From contig JAHHIE010000001.1 in the NCBI GenBank assembly GCA_019358945.1, positions 1-64,000 of the forward strand: DNA of 64,000 nucleotides. The letters are read 5' to 3'. Positions 1 through 9,037 of this stretch are shown piece after piece (position 1 is the first letter of the stretch; every line of letters starts with the position of its first letter). The position numbers and the translations under genes were made by a program. The notes beneath the pieces were generated by a model, which did no database searches, was not told the origin of the DNA, and worked only from the letters and a program-made list of their open reading frames with translations. This DNA comes from Stenomitos rutilans HA7619-LM2. Its GTDB lineage: Bacteria > Cyanobacteriota > Cyanobacteriia > Leptolyngbyales > Leptolyngbyaceae.

Positions 1-251
1 CAGGAGGCAGTAATCATCAATGAACCCAACGGTTGCAACGGATTGTCGTAACTCCATGCAATTTTCAGGTAGAACGCAGCTTCTTCCAGCTTAATTTGCT
101 CTCGTTGAGGTAACAAAAGAGGGATTAACTCAAAACTCAAAACTCTCTCCCTCACCCTCCTTTCCCCTTCCCCTTTCCTCTCCCCGGAACCTTCTAATCT
201 CTTGTCGAGTCTATGAAGCATCTGATGCATGGTTTATGCGGGTGACTCCTT

Positions 252-929
252 ATGGTTAATGTTCGTCAATGGCAGTCGGGCACTGCCTTTGCAATGACTC
301 TAAGTATGGCTACAACCGCGATCGCTCCGTTGGCGATCGCGTCTACTGCAACAGCGGCTCCTTCTCCCTATTTGGTGGCGCAACTTTTTCCATCGCAAAC
401 AGCGCCGCGCCGTCTAGCAATTCCGGCTGGTACACAATTGCCTGTGCGATATGACGGTGCCGAGAAGATTGTCGTTTCGCCTACCGAAACGAGTCCCCTG
501 ACGTTGCTACTGTCCAGAAACATCCGTTCATCCACTGGTGCAATTCTGGTGCGGTCAGGTAGCCAAATTAGAGGCGAGCTGAGACCAGTAGAGGGCGGTT
601 CTCAGTTTTATGCTCAAGAGATTACGTTAGAAAATGGTACTGTTCTACCGATCGACGCCAGGTCTGAAGTGGTGACGAAAACGCAAGAAATTGTTCCGGG
701 TACAAACACAGATGCCGTGCTCAAAGGAGCGGCGATCGGAGCAGGTGCCGCTACCATCATTTCTGGAGTGACGGGTAAAAAGCGCATCACGCTTGGCAAG
801 ATTTTGATTGGTGGTGGTGCGGGTGCTCTGGGTGGTTTAATCTTCGGCAAAAAGCGAGCCGATGTCATTGTGGTTAACCCTAACAAAGATCTTACTCTGA
901 CCTTAAATTCGTCGCTGGCCTTGCCATAG
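252..929 (+). CDS. Secreted or membrane protein with glycine-zipper segments, unknown function
   Basis: A 225-residue protein. Residues 1-36 look like a signal peptide: a basic start, a hydrophobic Ala/Thr-rich core and cleavage near ATAA-P. A compact beta-rich middle follows, containing IPAGTQLPVRYD (about residues 57-68). Two Gly/Ala-rich zipper-like hydrophobic segments lie at about 158-175 and 185-200, separated by GKK basic patches. This points to an envelope protein with weak membrane association. The ATG is preceded by no strong ribosome binding site. I do not recognise a named family. The upstream 250 bases hold only a pyrimidine-rich tract. Confidence 0.75.
   Translation: MVNVRQWQSGTAFAMTLSMATTAIAPLAIASTATAAPSPYLVAQLFPSQTAPRRLAIPAGTQLPVRYDGAEKIVVSPTETSPLTLLLSRNIRSSTGAILVRSGSQIRGELRPVEGGSQFYAQEITLENGTVLPIDARSEVVTKTQEIVPGTNTDAVLKGAAIGAGAATIISGVTGKKRITLGKILIGGGAGALGGLIFGKKRADVIVVNPNKDLTLTLNSSLALP
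318..340. repeat. Two HIP1 octamers
   Basis: GCGATCGC at 318-325 and again at 333-340, inside the first gene. HIP1 recurs across the window (for example 10 or more genes carry it), a marker of cyanobacterial genomes and DNA methylation. Confidence 0.8.
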
Positions 930-1263
930 TGTGAATGCCTCGGAAGGTTGCCTTACAATGATGTGCCTCTACTGTTTGGACTCACTCGCTCAAAAATGGC
1001 TGTGAGTAGGTAGTAAATCATACATTGCCAAGCGATCAAAAAAGCTCGTTAAATGTCTCGTGCGCCCCTTTGCTATGCATTTAGCATTTAGTCCTTCTCT
1101 GTCTTTTGGTGTGAATTAATTGTGCTGACTTATCTCTGAAGAGAGAGAGGTAAACGCGATCGTTCCTAGTAAATTATTGGTGTGCCGAAGGTAATGCAGC
1201 GAACAGATCAGTAGCTTCATCTACCAGACAGCATTTTTCCTAACATCAACTACGGAGAGTATC
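930..1263. other. Intergenic stretch without a gene
   Basis: No coding pattern is visible on either strand. The last 100 bases before the CsbD gene presumably hold its promoter, but I could not pick out convincing -35 and -10 boxes. Confidence 0.4.
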
Positions 1264-1446
1264 ATGAGCTTAGAAGATAGAATTAAGGCGACTGCCAAAA
1301 ACGTAGAGGGCAAAATTCAAGAAGCGGTTGGCGATGTTACTGGCGATCCTCAAGCGAAGGCTGAGGGCCAAGCGAAGCAAGCAGAAGCTTCGGGACGTCA
1401 CACAGTAGAAGATGTGAAAGATAACGTCAAGAGAATGATTGACTAG
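1264..1446 (+). CDS. CsbD family stress protein
   Basis: A small hydrophilic 60-residue protein with the CsbD pattern: AKNVEGKIQEAVGDVTGD near the N-terminus, then an Ala/Gln/Lys-rich helix (AEGQAKQAEA). CsbD-like proteins are abundant general-stress proteins of unknown mechanism, common in cyanobacteria. The start has a good ribosome binding site (GGAGA, 5 nt upstream). It appears monocistronic, followed by a MITE-like element and then a strong terminator-like hairpin at 1665. Confidence 0.9.
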   Translation: MSLEDRIKATAKNVEGKIQEAVGDVTGDPQAKAEGQAKQAEASGRHTVEDVKDNVKRMID

Positions 1447-1483
1447 GGGTGTTCCTCCCAAGAACTTTCACTTCTCTGAAGCT

Positions 1484-1620
1484 AGGGCTTACGCAAATTC
1501 TTGCAAAGCTAGCCCCAAACCCCCTCAATTTTTGGGGAGCAAGAACTCAGAGTCCCCAAAAATTGAGGGGGTTTGGGGCCCTCTGGGCATACCAAAAAAG
1601 AGGGCGACTGCGTAAGCCCT
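1484..1620. mobile_element. MITE-like palindromic element, copy 1
   Basis: A 137-bp element bounded by perfect 12-bp inverted termini, AGGGCTTACGCA and TGCGTAAGCCCT. Inside is a second large inverted repeat: CCCCCTCAATTTTTGGGG on the left mirrors CCCCAAAAATTGAGGGGG on the right. It encodes nothing. A relative with near-identical termini lies at 55369-55480. This is typical of non-autonomous insertion-sequence derivatives in cyanobacteria. Confidence 0.7.
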
Positions 1621-1664
1621 GAAAGCGTGTCTTTGAAGATTCTCTCTCCTTAGAAATCTGGCAT

Positions 1665-1706
1665 AAGAAGGTTTGGACGCAGGCCGTGTTCCAGACCTTC
1701 TTTTTT
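1665..1706 (+). terminator. Rho-independent terminator-like hairpin
   Basis: Arms AAGAAGGTTTGGA (1665-1677) and TCCAGACCTTCTT (1690-1702) pair with one G-T wobble and run directly into a T tract. It probably ends transcripts from the CsbD gene, read through the inserted MITE. Confidence 0.7.
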
Positions 1707-1917
1707 AGTCATAGCAGTCTTTGGCTGGCGATTGGCGATCGATTGGAGCCTGCCTCGCTAAATTTGTCACTGTCTCACACATATTGTTTTTCAAAGCAGT
1801 GGGTTGAAGCCGCAACTTTATGTCAGCTTTTCGCTCTTGGGAGAGAGGCTAGCAAGCGTTGATTGCTACGACAATGTAGATATTCAAGACTATTAAAAAA
1901 GCAGGATAGAGGGATTT

Positions 1918-2139
1918 ATGAAACTACTGCGCATCCTCTCGGCGATCGTTCTACCTCCACTTGGTGTTTTCTTAACTCTGGGCTTTGGGTTTGCTTTTCT
2001 CCTCAACGTGGGGCTGACACTGCTGGGATATGTACCTGGCATTATTCACGCGCTTTGGGTTGTCTTGAAGGAGTACGAGCACGAGGCGGCTGAACGTAAA
2101 GCCTATGAAAGCACGATCGAGCCAAGCCAACCTCTATAG
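1918..2139 (+). CDS. YqaE/Pmp3 family membrane protein
   Basis: A 73-residue protein with two hydrophobic helices (about 4-24 and 27-46) and the Pmp3 signature pattern: AIVLPPLGVFL in helix 1 and LLGYVPGIIHALWVV in helix 2. A charged tail (EYEHEAAERKAYES) follows. Pmp3/YqaE proteins are small membrane proteolipids linked to salt and cold stress and membrane potential. The start has AGAGGG upstream. Another reading frame overlaps it, but only this one matches a family. Confidence 0.88.
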   Translation: MKLLRILSAIVLPPLGVFLTLGFGFAFLLNVGLTLLGYVPGIIHALWVVLKEYEHEAAERKAYESTIEPSQPL

Positions 2140-2235
2140 AAACGCTACAGTGGCAGGCTAGCAAGCTTTCTCAGCAACCGCTCTAGATATGCTCCTCATC
2201 AAGGATCTCAAAAAAGCGGCGCTGAGCTAATGAAC

Positions 2236-2274
2236 AAAGGCGCTAGAGAGCGAAATCAACTCTCTAGCGCCTTT
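2236..2274. terminator. Perfect 15-bp hairpin between convergent genes
   Basis: AAAGGCGCTAGAGAG (2236-2250), a 9-nt loop, then the exact reverse complement (2260-2274). It sits between the plus-strand YqaE gene and the minus-strand gene ending at 2328. Neither side has a long T run, so termination is probable rather than certain. Confidence 0.6.
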
Positions 2275-2327
2275 GCAGGTTTATACCAGAATCAGTTACC
2301 GCAGTCGATGACTTCAAAGAAAAACGC

Positions 2328-2825
2328 TCAAGATGAGGTTTTCACCTGGCGTGCCATATCTAAAAAGGAAGACATGTTTGCACCGGGACGACGGCGACCG
2401 TTTGAACTGCTGGTAGGAGCGAGATATTTAGGGGCAAACGTTGTCACTGTTGGTTGAGGCAAATTTAACGCTGCCTTTGCCGCGGCAGGCTTAGGTTCGG
2501 CCTTTTCAGCAGTAGCTGCTGCCTTTGCCTTAGCGGCTTGCTTTGGTTTCGCCGCCTCTACTTTGGCAGGCTCTGGCTTAGCAGAGTCCTTCACAGCCTG
2601 AGATTTGGCTGCTGCCGCAACAGGTGTTTTAGCGGGTGCCGTAGCACCATTGCCAATGCCCTTAGCCTCATCAAGCTCTAGAAAATACCCAGAGTTCTTG
2701 GCTTTACGGGTCTTTGGCTCAGCCTCCGAGATCGCCGCTTTCGCTTTCTTAGAGCCAAATAGCCCACTTACGAAGGAAAAAAGACCAGAGAATAAATTTT
2801 TGAGAAAATTAACGAAACTGCTCAT
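2328..2825 (-). CDS. Ala/Lys/Pro-rich hypothetical protein with an amphipathic N-terminus
   Basis: The start is set at 2825 because AGGAG lies 7-8 nt upstream; a longer frame to 2876 lacks such a site. The 165-residue product begins with an amphipathic, Phe/Leu-rich segment (MSSFVNFLKNLFSGLFSFVS) that could sit on a membrane. About 80 residues of Ala/Lys/Pro/Glu low complexity follow. The tail (SSSNGRRRPGANMSSFLDMARQVK) is better ordered. Proteins of this layout recur in filamentous cyanobacteria, but I know of no function. Confidence 0.72.
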   Translation of the reverse strand: MSSFVNFLKNLFSGLFSFVSGLFGSKKAKAAISEAEPKTRKAKNSGYFLELDEAKGIGNGATAPAKTPVAAAAKSQAVKDSAKPEPAKVEAAKPKQAAKAKAAATAEKAEPKPAAAKAALNLPQPTVTTFAPKYLAPTSSSNGRRRPGANMSSFLDMARQVKTSS

Positions 2826-3082
2826 TGCAACTGCTCCTGAAATGCATACCGATATGCTCACGCATCGGTTAATCAAAAGGGGATGATGAAGTCAAACTAT
2901 CCGACTCAAATTATCGCGGTTTTATGAGTACAGAAGGGTCAATATTGCGATTTATTAATTATTCCTTCAATACAACTAAACTGAGAAGAGTGTCTTCCTT
3001 TAGCCATTTCTGGAGCTGTCCCAGCCAACTCTAAGGAAAGACCTGGGGTGATTTAGACTCGGAATGTAACAGACTGTAAGCA

Positions 3083-3700
3083 ATGAACACTTTAACCCCA
3101 CGCAACCCAATTCTCCTTCTGCACGGTATCTGGGATACTGGCGCAATTTTCAAGCCGATGGCGCGCTACCTCAACAGCTTGGGTTGGGAAACTCACGACC
3201 TGAATCTCACACCAAATAATGGCGATGGCTGTCTTTCAGGGCTGGCACAGCAAGTTGCAGCCTACGCCGATCGCACCTTTGCTCCCAACACCCCGTTTGA
3301 TTTGCTTGGTTTCAGTATGGGCGGCATTGTGGGGCGTTATTATCTTCAGCGTTTGGGCGGGATTGATCGTGTCCACCGATTTATTACCCTCTCGTCTCCT
3401 CATAGTGGCACCTGGGTTGCCTGTGGGTCTTTGCGATTGGGCTGTATGCAAATGCGTCCTCATCACGCCTTTCTGCAAGATTTGAATCAAGATATTGCGA
3501 TGCTTGAGCGCATCAACTTCACCTCCATCTGGACACCGCTGGATGCGATGATTCTCCCAGCCAGCAGTTCGCAAGTGCCGATCGCGCAAGACGTGAAGGT
3601 GTGGGTACCGCTACATCGAGACATGGTATCGCACCCTCAGAGTCTGCAAGCGGTTGCCACTGCCTTAGCGGAACCTGTTAAGGTTATGAGCCGCTGCTAA
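3083..3700 (+). CDS. Alpha/beta hydrolase, lipase/esterase type
   Basis: 205 residues with the lipase layout: an oxyanion-region motif (LLLHGIWDTG, about 11-20), the nucleophile elbow GFSMGG with Ser78, and ITLSSPHSGT after it, as in triacylglycerol lipases and PGAP1-like esterases. A catalytic His is plausible near the C-terminus (HRDMVSHPQ). No signal peptide is seen, so the protein is probably cytoplasmic. It converges on rppB with a 32-bp gap. The substrate cannot be told from sequence. Confidence 0.85.
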   Translation: MNTLTPRNPILLLHGIWDTGAIFKPMARYLNSLGWETHDLNLTPNNGDGCLSGLAQQVAAYADRTFAPNTPFDLLGFSMGGIVGRYYLQRLGGIDRVHRFITLSSPHSGTWVACGSLRLGCMQMRPHHAFLQDLNQDIAMLERINFTSIWTPLDAMILPASSSQVPIAQDVKVWVPLHRDMVSHPQSLQAVATALAEPVKVMSRC

Positions 3701-3732
3701 AGGTGGTTGCGGTTGCTTACGAAAGGGACTGG

Positions 3733-5016
3733 TTATCCCCTCAGCGGTAACTCGATTTGAATGGTCGATCCTTTTCCCAAGGTGCTGGTGGTGGTGATGC
3801 GGCCTCGATGGGCTTCAATAATCTGTTGCGCGATCGCCAACCCCAAGCCAAAGCCACCTGTTTGACGCGATCGTGCCGTATCGACTCGATAAAAACGCTC
3901 AAAAATGTGTGGCAGATCGGCTGCGGGAATGCCAATGCCGTTGTCCTGGACTTGAATGACAGCATAGCGCGCTGTGGTGGAAAGGCGTAGCTGAACATTG
4001 CCACCTGGCAGCGTGTACTTAAATGCATTGCTGAGCAGGTTGGTCACGGCCTGACGCAGCAAGTCTGGATCGGCGTTTAAGGCGACAGCTTGCTCAGGCA
4101 GTTGGGGCGTGAAGGTTAAGCCCTGTGCCTGTGCTTGTGCGGTCTGATCGTCAATGAGCGATCGCACCAGTACCACCAGATCTATTCGCTGTAACCGAGT
4201 TGGATCAAGCGGGCCTTCCTGGCGGGAGAGAAACAGCAAATTGCCAATAAGCGTACTCATTGACTTTGCCGTCTCAACAATTTTTTCGAGCCGTAGCCGC
4301 TGCTGAGCTGTGTCTTCAGAAGCCATTAGACCGACTTGGGCATTGCTCAGCACGGCTGCCAGAGGTGCTCGCAATTCGTGAGACGCATCGGCTGTAAACC
4401 GCTGGAGCTGGTCGTAAGCTCGGCGGGTGGGTTGAATGGCAACACCGCCCAGAAACCAGCCCGTGACACCAATCAAACCGAGCGTTAGGGGTACGCCTAG
4501 CGCTAAAAATAAGCGCACTCGCTCCAAGCTTTCACGGATGGCGGTGAGGGGTTCTGCAACCTGTAGATAGCCAACCAACTGCTGATTTTGCAGTAAGGGT
4601 AGCGTGACCTGGCGTAACCACTGGCCTGTTGGCTGTGCTCCATTTTGTGGCTCGACCAGCACGATCGTCTGAAACTCTGGTGCAGGTGCTAAGCGCAAGG
4701 GCGCGGACAGGCCAATAAATCTGACTAGGAAGCCCTTTGTGTCATACCAGCGAACGTAAACCAATTCGCTGCTGCGCGATAAGCGATCGCCATTCATCCA
4801 GGGGGCATCTTCCGGCTCAATCTGCCATTGCCCTTGCTGAAAGCGAATCGTGGCACCTGCTGCGATCGCCTTGCTTTTCTTGTACAGCGCCTGATCGAAT
4901 GCGTGAAGCTGCCCTTCCACACTTAAGTAATAGCTCACACCTGTAAACAAGACGAGAATGCCACCCATCGAAAGGGCAAACCAGTAAGCGAGATTGCGAC
5001 GGCTGCGGGTGAACAT
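3733..5016 (-). CDS. rppB: RppB-like sensor histidine kinase
   Basis: A membrane sensor kinase. There is a transmembrane helix at the start (YWFALSMGGILVLFTGVSYYL), a periplasmic sensor of about 130 residues, and a second helix (FLALGVPLTLGLIGVTGWFL). HisKA follows with the H-box SHELRAPLAAVL, then HATPase_c with N-box NLLSNAFKYT, G1 DNGIGIPAADLPHIFERF and G2 GGFGLGLAI. The open frame extends upstream to 5199, overlapping rppA, but that part translates a low-complexity CT-rich tract; the start at 5016 begins just before helix 1. The partner regulator is directly upstream. RppA/RppB (NrsR/NrsS) systems respond to redox state or metals; the signal here is unknown. Confidence 0.82.
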   Translation of the reverse strand: MFTRSRRNLAYWFALSMGGILVLFTGVSYYLSVEGQLHAFDQALYKKSKAIAAGATIRFQQGQWQIEPEDAPWMNGDRLSRSSELVYVRWYDTKGFLVRFIGLSAPLRLAPAPEFQTIVLVEPQNGAQPTGQWLRQVTLPLLQNQQLVGYLQVAEPLTAIRESLERVRLFLALGVPLTLGLIGVTGWFLGGVAIQPTRRAYDQLQRFTADASHELRAPLAAVLSNAQVGLMASEDTAQQRLRLEKIVETAKSMSTLIGNLLFLSRQEGPLDPTRLQRIDLVVLVRSLIDDQTAQAQAQGLTFTPQLPEQAVALNADPDLLRQAVTNLLSNAFKYTLPGGNVQLRLSTTARYAVIQVQDNGIGIPAADLPHIFERFYRVDTARSRQTGGFGLGLAIAQQIIEAHRGRITTTSTLGKGSTIQIELPLRG

Positions 5017-5188
5017 GGAGGGAGGGGATAGGGCGTGGGGAGTGGGAGTGGGGAGGCAGGAGGCAGAGGAAGCAGGGGAGGTAGAGGAAGCAGGAGAAGA
5101 GCGATCGCCGTTACTAACAATTAACAACTGCTTTAACTCAAAACTTCCCCTCTTCTTCCTCTGCTCCCCTAGCCTCCCCATCTGTCTC
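5017..5188. repeat. Pyrimidine-rich low-complexity spacer between rppA and rppB
   Basis: On the plus strand this is a run of GGAG, GGGG and GCAGGAGG units, followed by the recurrent phrase AACTCAAAACTTCCCCTCTT. The same kind of tract recurs near 120-190, 8450, 11740, 17040, 18170 and 20745. Here it sits inside an otherwise tight operon. Confidence 0.6.
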
Positions 5189-5881
5189 TTACGCCTCACT
5201 TCTCATCTTCTCTGGCGACTGCAACCGATAGCCCATACCGTAAATAGTTTCTAGCCAATCTTTGGCATTGACAGCTTGTAGGCGTTGCCGTAGCCGTCGG
5301 ACGAGGGTGGTGACGGCGTTGCTTTCGGGCTCGGTGCCCCAACCCCACAGCGCTTGCTCAATTTGGTTGTGGGACAAGACCTGTCGTGGGTGGCGCATGA
5401 GATATTCCATTAACTGAAATTCGCGGCTTGAGAGTTGGGTGGTCAGGTGATGGCACTCTAGCGTCAGGCTGTTCAGGTGCAATCGTAAAGCACCCAAAGA
5501 AAGGGAGTCGTTTTGCCAGAGAGGCGATCGCCGTCGCAAGGCACGCACTCGCGCTAGCAGTTCGACTACATCGACGGGCTTGACGAGGTAATCATCGGCT
5601 CCAGCATCTAGCCCGGTGACTTTATCGGCGATCGTGTCCTTTGCAGTTAGCATCAACACAGGGGCGGTTTTGCCGGAGCGACGATACTCCTGACAGAGTG
5701 CAACGCCGCTGATGTGGGGCAACATCCAATCGAGAATCAGCAAATCATATTCTTTTTGGGTGATTAACCACTGCGCCGTCTCACTCTCTTCGATCGCATC
5801 GACAATATGTCCGGCTTGTGAGAGTGCTGCCTGTAGTGGCTCTAGTTGGGATGGATCGTCTTCTACCAGTAAAATCAACAT
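5189..5881 (-). CDS. rppA: RppA-like OmpR-family response regulator
   Basis: A 230-residue regulator. The receiver domain spans about 1-118, with acidic pocket D8/D9, phospho-acceptor Asp51 in LLILDWMLP, and the YLVKP lysine near residue 100. A winged-helix DNA-binding domain follows (about 128-222: LSSREFQLMEYLMRHPRQVLS, then VTTLVRRLRQRL). The kinase rppB follows on the same strand. Like its family it should bind DNA as a dimer when phosphorylated; the regulon is unknown. RppA identity rests on overall resemblance and operon partner. Confidence 0.85.
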   Translation of the reverse strand: MLILLVEDDPSQLEPLQAALSQAGHIVDAIEESETAQWLITQKEYDLLILDWMLPHISGVALCQEYRRSGKTAPVLMLTAKDTIADKVTGLDAGADDYLVKPVDVVELLARVRALRRRSPLWQNDSLSLGALRLHLNSLTLECHHLTTQLSSREFQLMEYLMRHPRQVLSHNQIEQALWGWGTEPESNAVTTLVRRLRQRLQAVNAKDWLETIYGMGYRLQSPEKMRSEA

Positions 5882-6089
5882 CGATCGCCGCGAAGTCTAA
5901 CTATGTCCATCCTAACGAGTGGAAGAATGCAGCTTGTGTGCTGGAAATCGCTCTCCTCATCTGGCGATTGGCGTTGGGTAGCCTGCAAAGCAATACGAGT
6001 TTACGACTTATCGTTAGAATGGAAGACTTAAGTGATGATTCACAGCACTGAATCTGCATTGATCCTTTCGCCTTTATCCTTGTCTTCCC

Positions 6090-7448
6090 ATGCCCTTGCC
6101 TATTGTTGCTATTATCGGTCGTCCTAACGTGGGCAAGTCTACGGTGGTCAACCGTTTGTCGGCGTTACAAGATGCCATTGTGTTTGACGAACCGGGCGTG
6201 ACTCGCGATCGCACGTACAAGCCAGCCTTTTGGGGCGATCGAGAGTTTCAAGTTGTTGACACCGGCGGCTTGGTGTTTGACGATGACACTGAATTTTTGC
6301 CGCTGATTCGTGAGCAAGCAATGGCAGCCCTGGCAGAAGCAAGTGCGGCGATCTTTGTGGTCGATGGGCAGATGGGTCTCACCTCTTCTGATGAAGAAAT
6401 TGCGACTTGGCTGCGGCAACAAACCGTGCCTGTCCTGTTAGCAGTGAACAAATGTGAATCGGTGGAGCAGGGCGCAGCGCAGGCAGCCGAGTTTTGGTCG
6501 TTGGGGTTGGGCGAACCGTTTCCCATTTCAGGAATTCATGGCAACGGCACAGGCGAACTACTGGATCAGTTGCTTGAACATTTGCCACCCGCAAATGAGA
6601 TTGAAGCGTCAGACGACATTAAGGTGGCGATCGCGGGACGACCCAATGTGGGTAAATCGAGCTTGCTGAATGCGTTTGTGGGTGAAACCCGGTCGATTGT
6701 CAGCCCCATTTCGGGAACAACACGAGACGCGATCGACATGGTTGTGCAGCACGGCGACCAGACCTATCGCCTCATCGACACGGCGGGGATTCGCAAGAAA
6801 AAACAGGTTGAGTACGGGCCTGAATTTTTTGGCATCAACCGCGCCTTTAAAGCCATCAACCGGGCAGATGTGGTGCTGCTGGTCATTGATGCGCTGGATG
6901 GCGTGACCGAGCAAGACCAGAAGTTGGCAGGACGGATTGCGGATGAGGGCAAAGGCTGTGTCATCGTCGTCAACAAGTGGGATGCGGTTGAAAAAGATTC
7001 TTACACTATCTATGACCATGAAAAGCTAGTGCGCGATCGCCTGCACTTTACGGAATGGGCAGACGTGATCTTCATTAGCGCCAAAACCGGACAGCGCGTC
7101 GAAAAAATCCTCGATATGGTGAACATCGCGGCTGAGCAGCAGAAACGCCGTGTGTCTACTTCTGTCATTAACGAAGTGCTGGAAGAAGCGGTGGGTTGGC
7201 ACTCACCCCCTACCACTCGTCAGGGTCGCCAGGGAAAAATCTACTACGGTACCCAGGTGAGTAGCCGTCCGCCTGCGATCGCCCTGTTCGTGAATGATCC
7301 TGCTCTTTTCAATGACAACTATCGCCGCTACATTGAGGGACAGTTTCGCAAAGCGCTTGGCTTTACGGGCACACCCATCCGTCTTCTGTGGCGTGGCAAA
7401 AAAACCAGAGAAGTCGAGCGCGTTACAGCGAATCGGGCCACAAGGTAA
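6090..7448 (+). CDS. der: Ribosome-assembly GTPase Der (EngA)
   Basis: 452 residues with two tandem G domains and a C-terminal KH-like domain, the hallmark of Der. P-loops are GRPNVGKST at about 10 and GRPNVGKSS at about 183. Switch regions are DTGG and DTAGIRKK. Specificity motifs are NKCE and NKWD; the first departs from NKxD by ending in Glu. Der acts in maturation of the 50S ribosomal subunit. It heads a block with ecfT, pipX, pipY, sepF and proC that is conserved in cyanobacteria. Length is typical. Confidence 0.97.
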   Translation: MPLPIVAIIGRPNVGKSTVVNRLSALQDAIVFDEPGVTRDRTYKPAFWGDREFQVVDTGGLVFDDDTEFLPLIREQAMAALAEASAAIFVVDGQMGLTSSDEEIATWLRQQTVPVLLAVNKCESVEQGAAQAAEFWSLGLGEPFPISGIHGNGTGELLDQLLEHLPPANEIEASDDIKVAIAGRPNVGKSSLLNAFVGETRSIVSPISGTTRDAIDMVVQHGDQTYRLIDTAGIRKKKQVEYGPEFFGINRAFKAINRADVVLLVIDALDGVTEQDQKLAGRIADEGKGCVIVVNKWDAVEKDSYTIYDHEKLVRDRLHFTEWADVIFISAKTGQRVEKILDMVNIAAEQQKRRVSTSVINEVLEEAVGWHSPPTTRQGRQGKIYYGTQVSSRPPAIALFVNDPALFNDNYRRYIEGQFRKALGFTGTPIRLLWRGKKTREVERVTANRATR

Positions 7449-7456
7449 CTCTGTTC

Positions 7457-8449
7457 ATGGATCTTCTCCGCTCCCTACCATTAGGGCTTTACTTAGAACA
7501 ACCCATTACCTGGCTGCATCGGTTAGATCCACGGCTCAAATTGGCGTGGCTCATGACGTTTTTGGCAGCTCCTTTACTAGCAAACTCGTTTTGGCGAGTG
7601 TTACTAGCTGGGTTATTGATGATCATCACCATCCTGGCTAAAATTCCGCTGCGGGTCTGGCGGCAACAGATGGTCTGGCTGTTGGTGCTTAGTCTTATGG
7701 TCTTTGCGCTCACGATGGTATTGCCCGATGGACTGAAAACACGCCATCAAGCTCGCTTACCAGTTGATGAGCTTGCTTTTGCACAGCAACCCGCCCCGTT
7801 ACCGCCCGCCCCATCGCCTCGTCCCTGGTATAACCCATTTGGTCTTGGCAAACCTGCGATCGCTCCTACCCCTGGCACCGTGCCCCAAGTGTTGCCGCAA
7901 CCGACAGACTACTGCTATGTGCTGTTTAAGGGCGGTTCTATCACGATCACTCAACGATCACTAGACTTGGCAATTCGCTATGGCACGCTGCTCTTTACCC
8001 TGCTCTACAGCACCAACCTCTTTCTACTAGTCACCGCACCCGAAGAAATTACCGCCGCGATCGAAGATTGGATGTCGCCCTTCCGCCGCTTCAACCTGCC
8101 CATTACCGAAATCGCCCTCACGCTCACCCTCTCACTTCGCTTTATTCCGCTGGTACTAGAAGAAGTGCAAAATTTGGTGCGATCGATCAGCACGCGTGCG
8201 ATCAACTGGCGCAAACTCGGTTGGCGACGGGCACTGCAAATCTGGCTCATTGTGGCAGAGCGACTACTCAACAACTTATTGCTGCGGGCAGAACAAATTG
8301 CCAGCGCCATGAAAGTGCGTGGTTTTACCAGCCCAAACGACCATCAAGTGCAGTGGCACCAGTTTCAACTACGGTGGGGCGACTGGTTGGCGATCGTTAC
8401 TTTAATTGGTCTGTGGAGTGCCCGTCTGGCGTGGGGTTGGGAACTTTAA
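7457..8449 (+). CDS. ecfT: ECF transporter transmembrane subunit, EcfT/CbiQ family
   Basis: The start at 7457 is preferred: ATG 8 nt after the der stop, with AAGG upstream; the frame also reads 5' into der. About 330 residues with 5-6 hydrophobic helices. The family coupling motif is present: LLLRAEQIASAMKVRGF near residue 280. A Pro-rich insert (PLPPAPSPRPWYNP, about 110-125) interrupts the early part. EcfT couples ATPase subunits to a vitamin- or metal-binding S subunit. No ATPase or S component is nearby, as is common for the cyanobacterial der-linked gene. Confidence 0.88.
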   Translation: MDLLRSLPLGLYLEQPITWLHRLDPRLKLAWLMTFLAAPLLANSFWRVLLAGLLMIITILAKIPLRVWRQQMVWLLVLSLMVFALTMVLPDGLKTRHQARLPVDELAFAQQPAPLPPAPSPRPWYNPFGLGKPAIAPTPGTVPQVLPQPTDYCYVLFKGGSITITQRSLDLAIRYGTLLFTLLYSTNLFLLVTAPEEITAAIEDWMSPFRRFNLPITEIALTLTLSLRFIPLVLEEVQNLVRSISTRAINWRKLGWRRALQIWLIVAERLLNNLLLRAEQIASAMKVRGFTSPNDHQVQWHQFQLRWGDWLAIVTLIGLWSARLAWGWEL

Positions 8450-8767
8450 AGAGGGGAGTAGGGAGTAGGGAGTGGGGCTAAAGGATGTAGCTTGCTTCCC
8501 GTTGGCGAAGCCTGCCGAAGGCATAGGGGCGGCTAAAGGCTAAAAGCCGACCGCTGACCGCTTGAAGGCTAAAGGCTAAAAGCCGGCCGCTGACTCCTGA
8601 TTCCTATCCGCTCAACCAACTCAAAACTCAAAACTCGACACTCAAAACTCTCCCCCTCCTCCCCCCTCTCCCTACAAAACCTGCTTCAGACGCATCGTTA
8701 TCACGTAAAGTGATGGCATACCGACTTTAAGTTGTACTGTTTTCATCGTCGTGCAGTCTAGACCTGA
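8450..8767. repeat. Repeat-rich spacer upstream of pipX
   Basis: Gene-free. It contains GGGAGTA tandem units (8453-8475), a 58-bp unit at 8478-8535 that recurs inverted at 18101-18158, GGCTAAAAGCCG/CCGCTGACC units (8530-8595), and ACTCAAAACTC units with a C-rich run (8612-8670). The pipX promoter presumably lies in the last 100 bases. Confidence 0.65.
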
Positions 8768-9037
8768 ATGAGCAACGAAAATTATTTGAATCATCCGAAT
8801 TTTGGCTTGCTTTTCAGAGTCTGTCTCATTGATGCAGCGCGTGAGTTATTTACAACGCTCTACGCGCAGCGTCTATTTTTTCTGGTTGCCAATGGAGACG
8901 ACGGGCTGGAATTTGAGCCGATCACCCGGACTGACGCTCGCATCTTGGTCGAGAACCGTCTGCGAGTCTTGCGCCGTCAAGGACAGCAGCAAGACTACAA
9001 TCAGCTTCAGGTGATTTATAAACAAACATTTCAATGA
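8768..9037 (+). CDS. pipX: PipX, co-activator of NtcA and PII-binding protein
   Basis: 89 residues with the PipX pattern: an N-terminal Tudor-like domain (MSNENYLNHPNFGLLFRVC, then RLFFLVA) and two C-terminal helices (ARILVENRLRVLRRQG, NQLQVIYKQTF). PipX swaps between the nitrogen regulator NtcA bound to 2-oxoglutarate and the signal protein PII, linking nitrogen balance to transcription. The last four bases overlap pipY (ATGA), so the two are translationally coupled. It is found only in cyanobacteria. Confidence 0.95.
   Translation: MSNENYLNHPNFGLLFRVCLIDAARELFTTLYAQRLFFLVANGDDGLEFEPITRTDARILVENRLRVLRRQGQQQDYNQLQVIYKQTFQ

Noticed and set aside
2230-2457. A 75-codon plus-strand frame
   Set aside because: Begins at the terminator hairpin and runs antisense to the Ala/Lys-rich gene, which has a good ribosome binding site.
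6609-7019. A 136-codon minus-strand frame
   Set aside because: Antisense to der with no recognisable domain or ribosome binding site.
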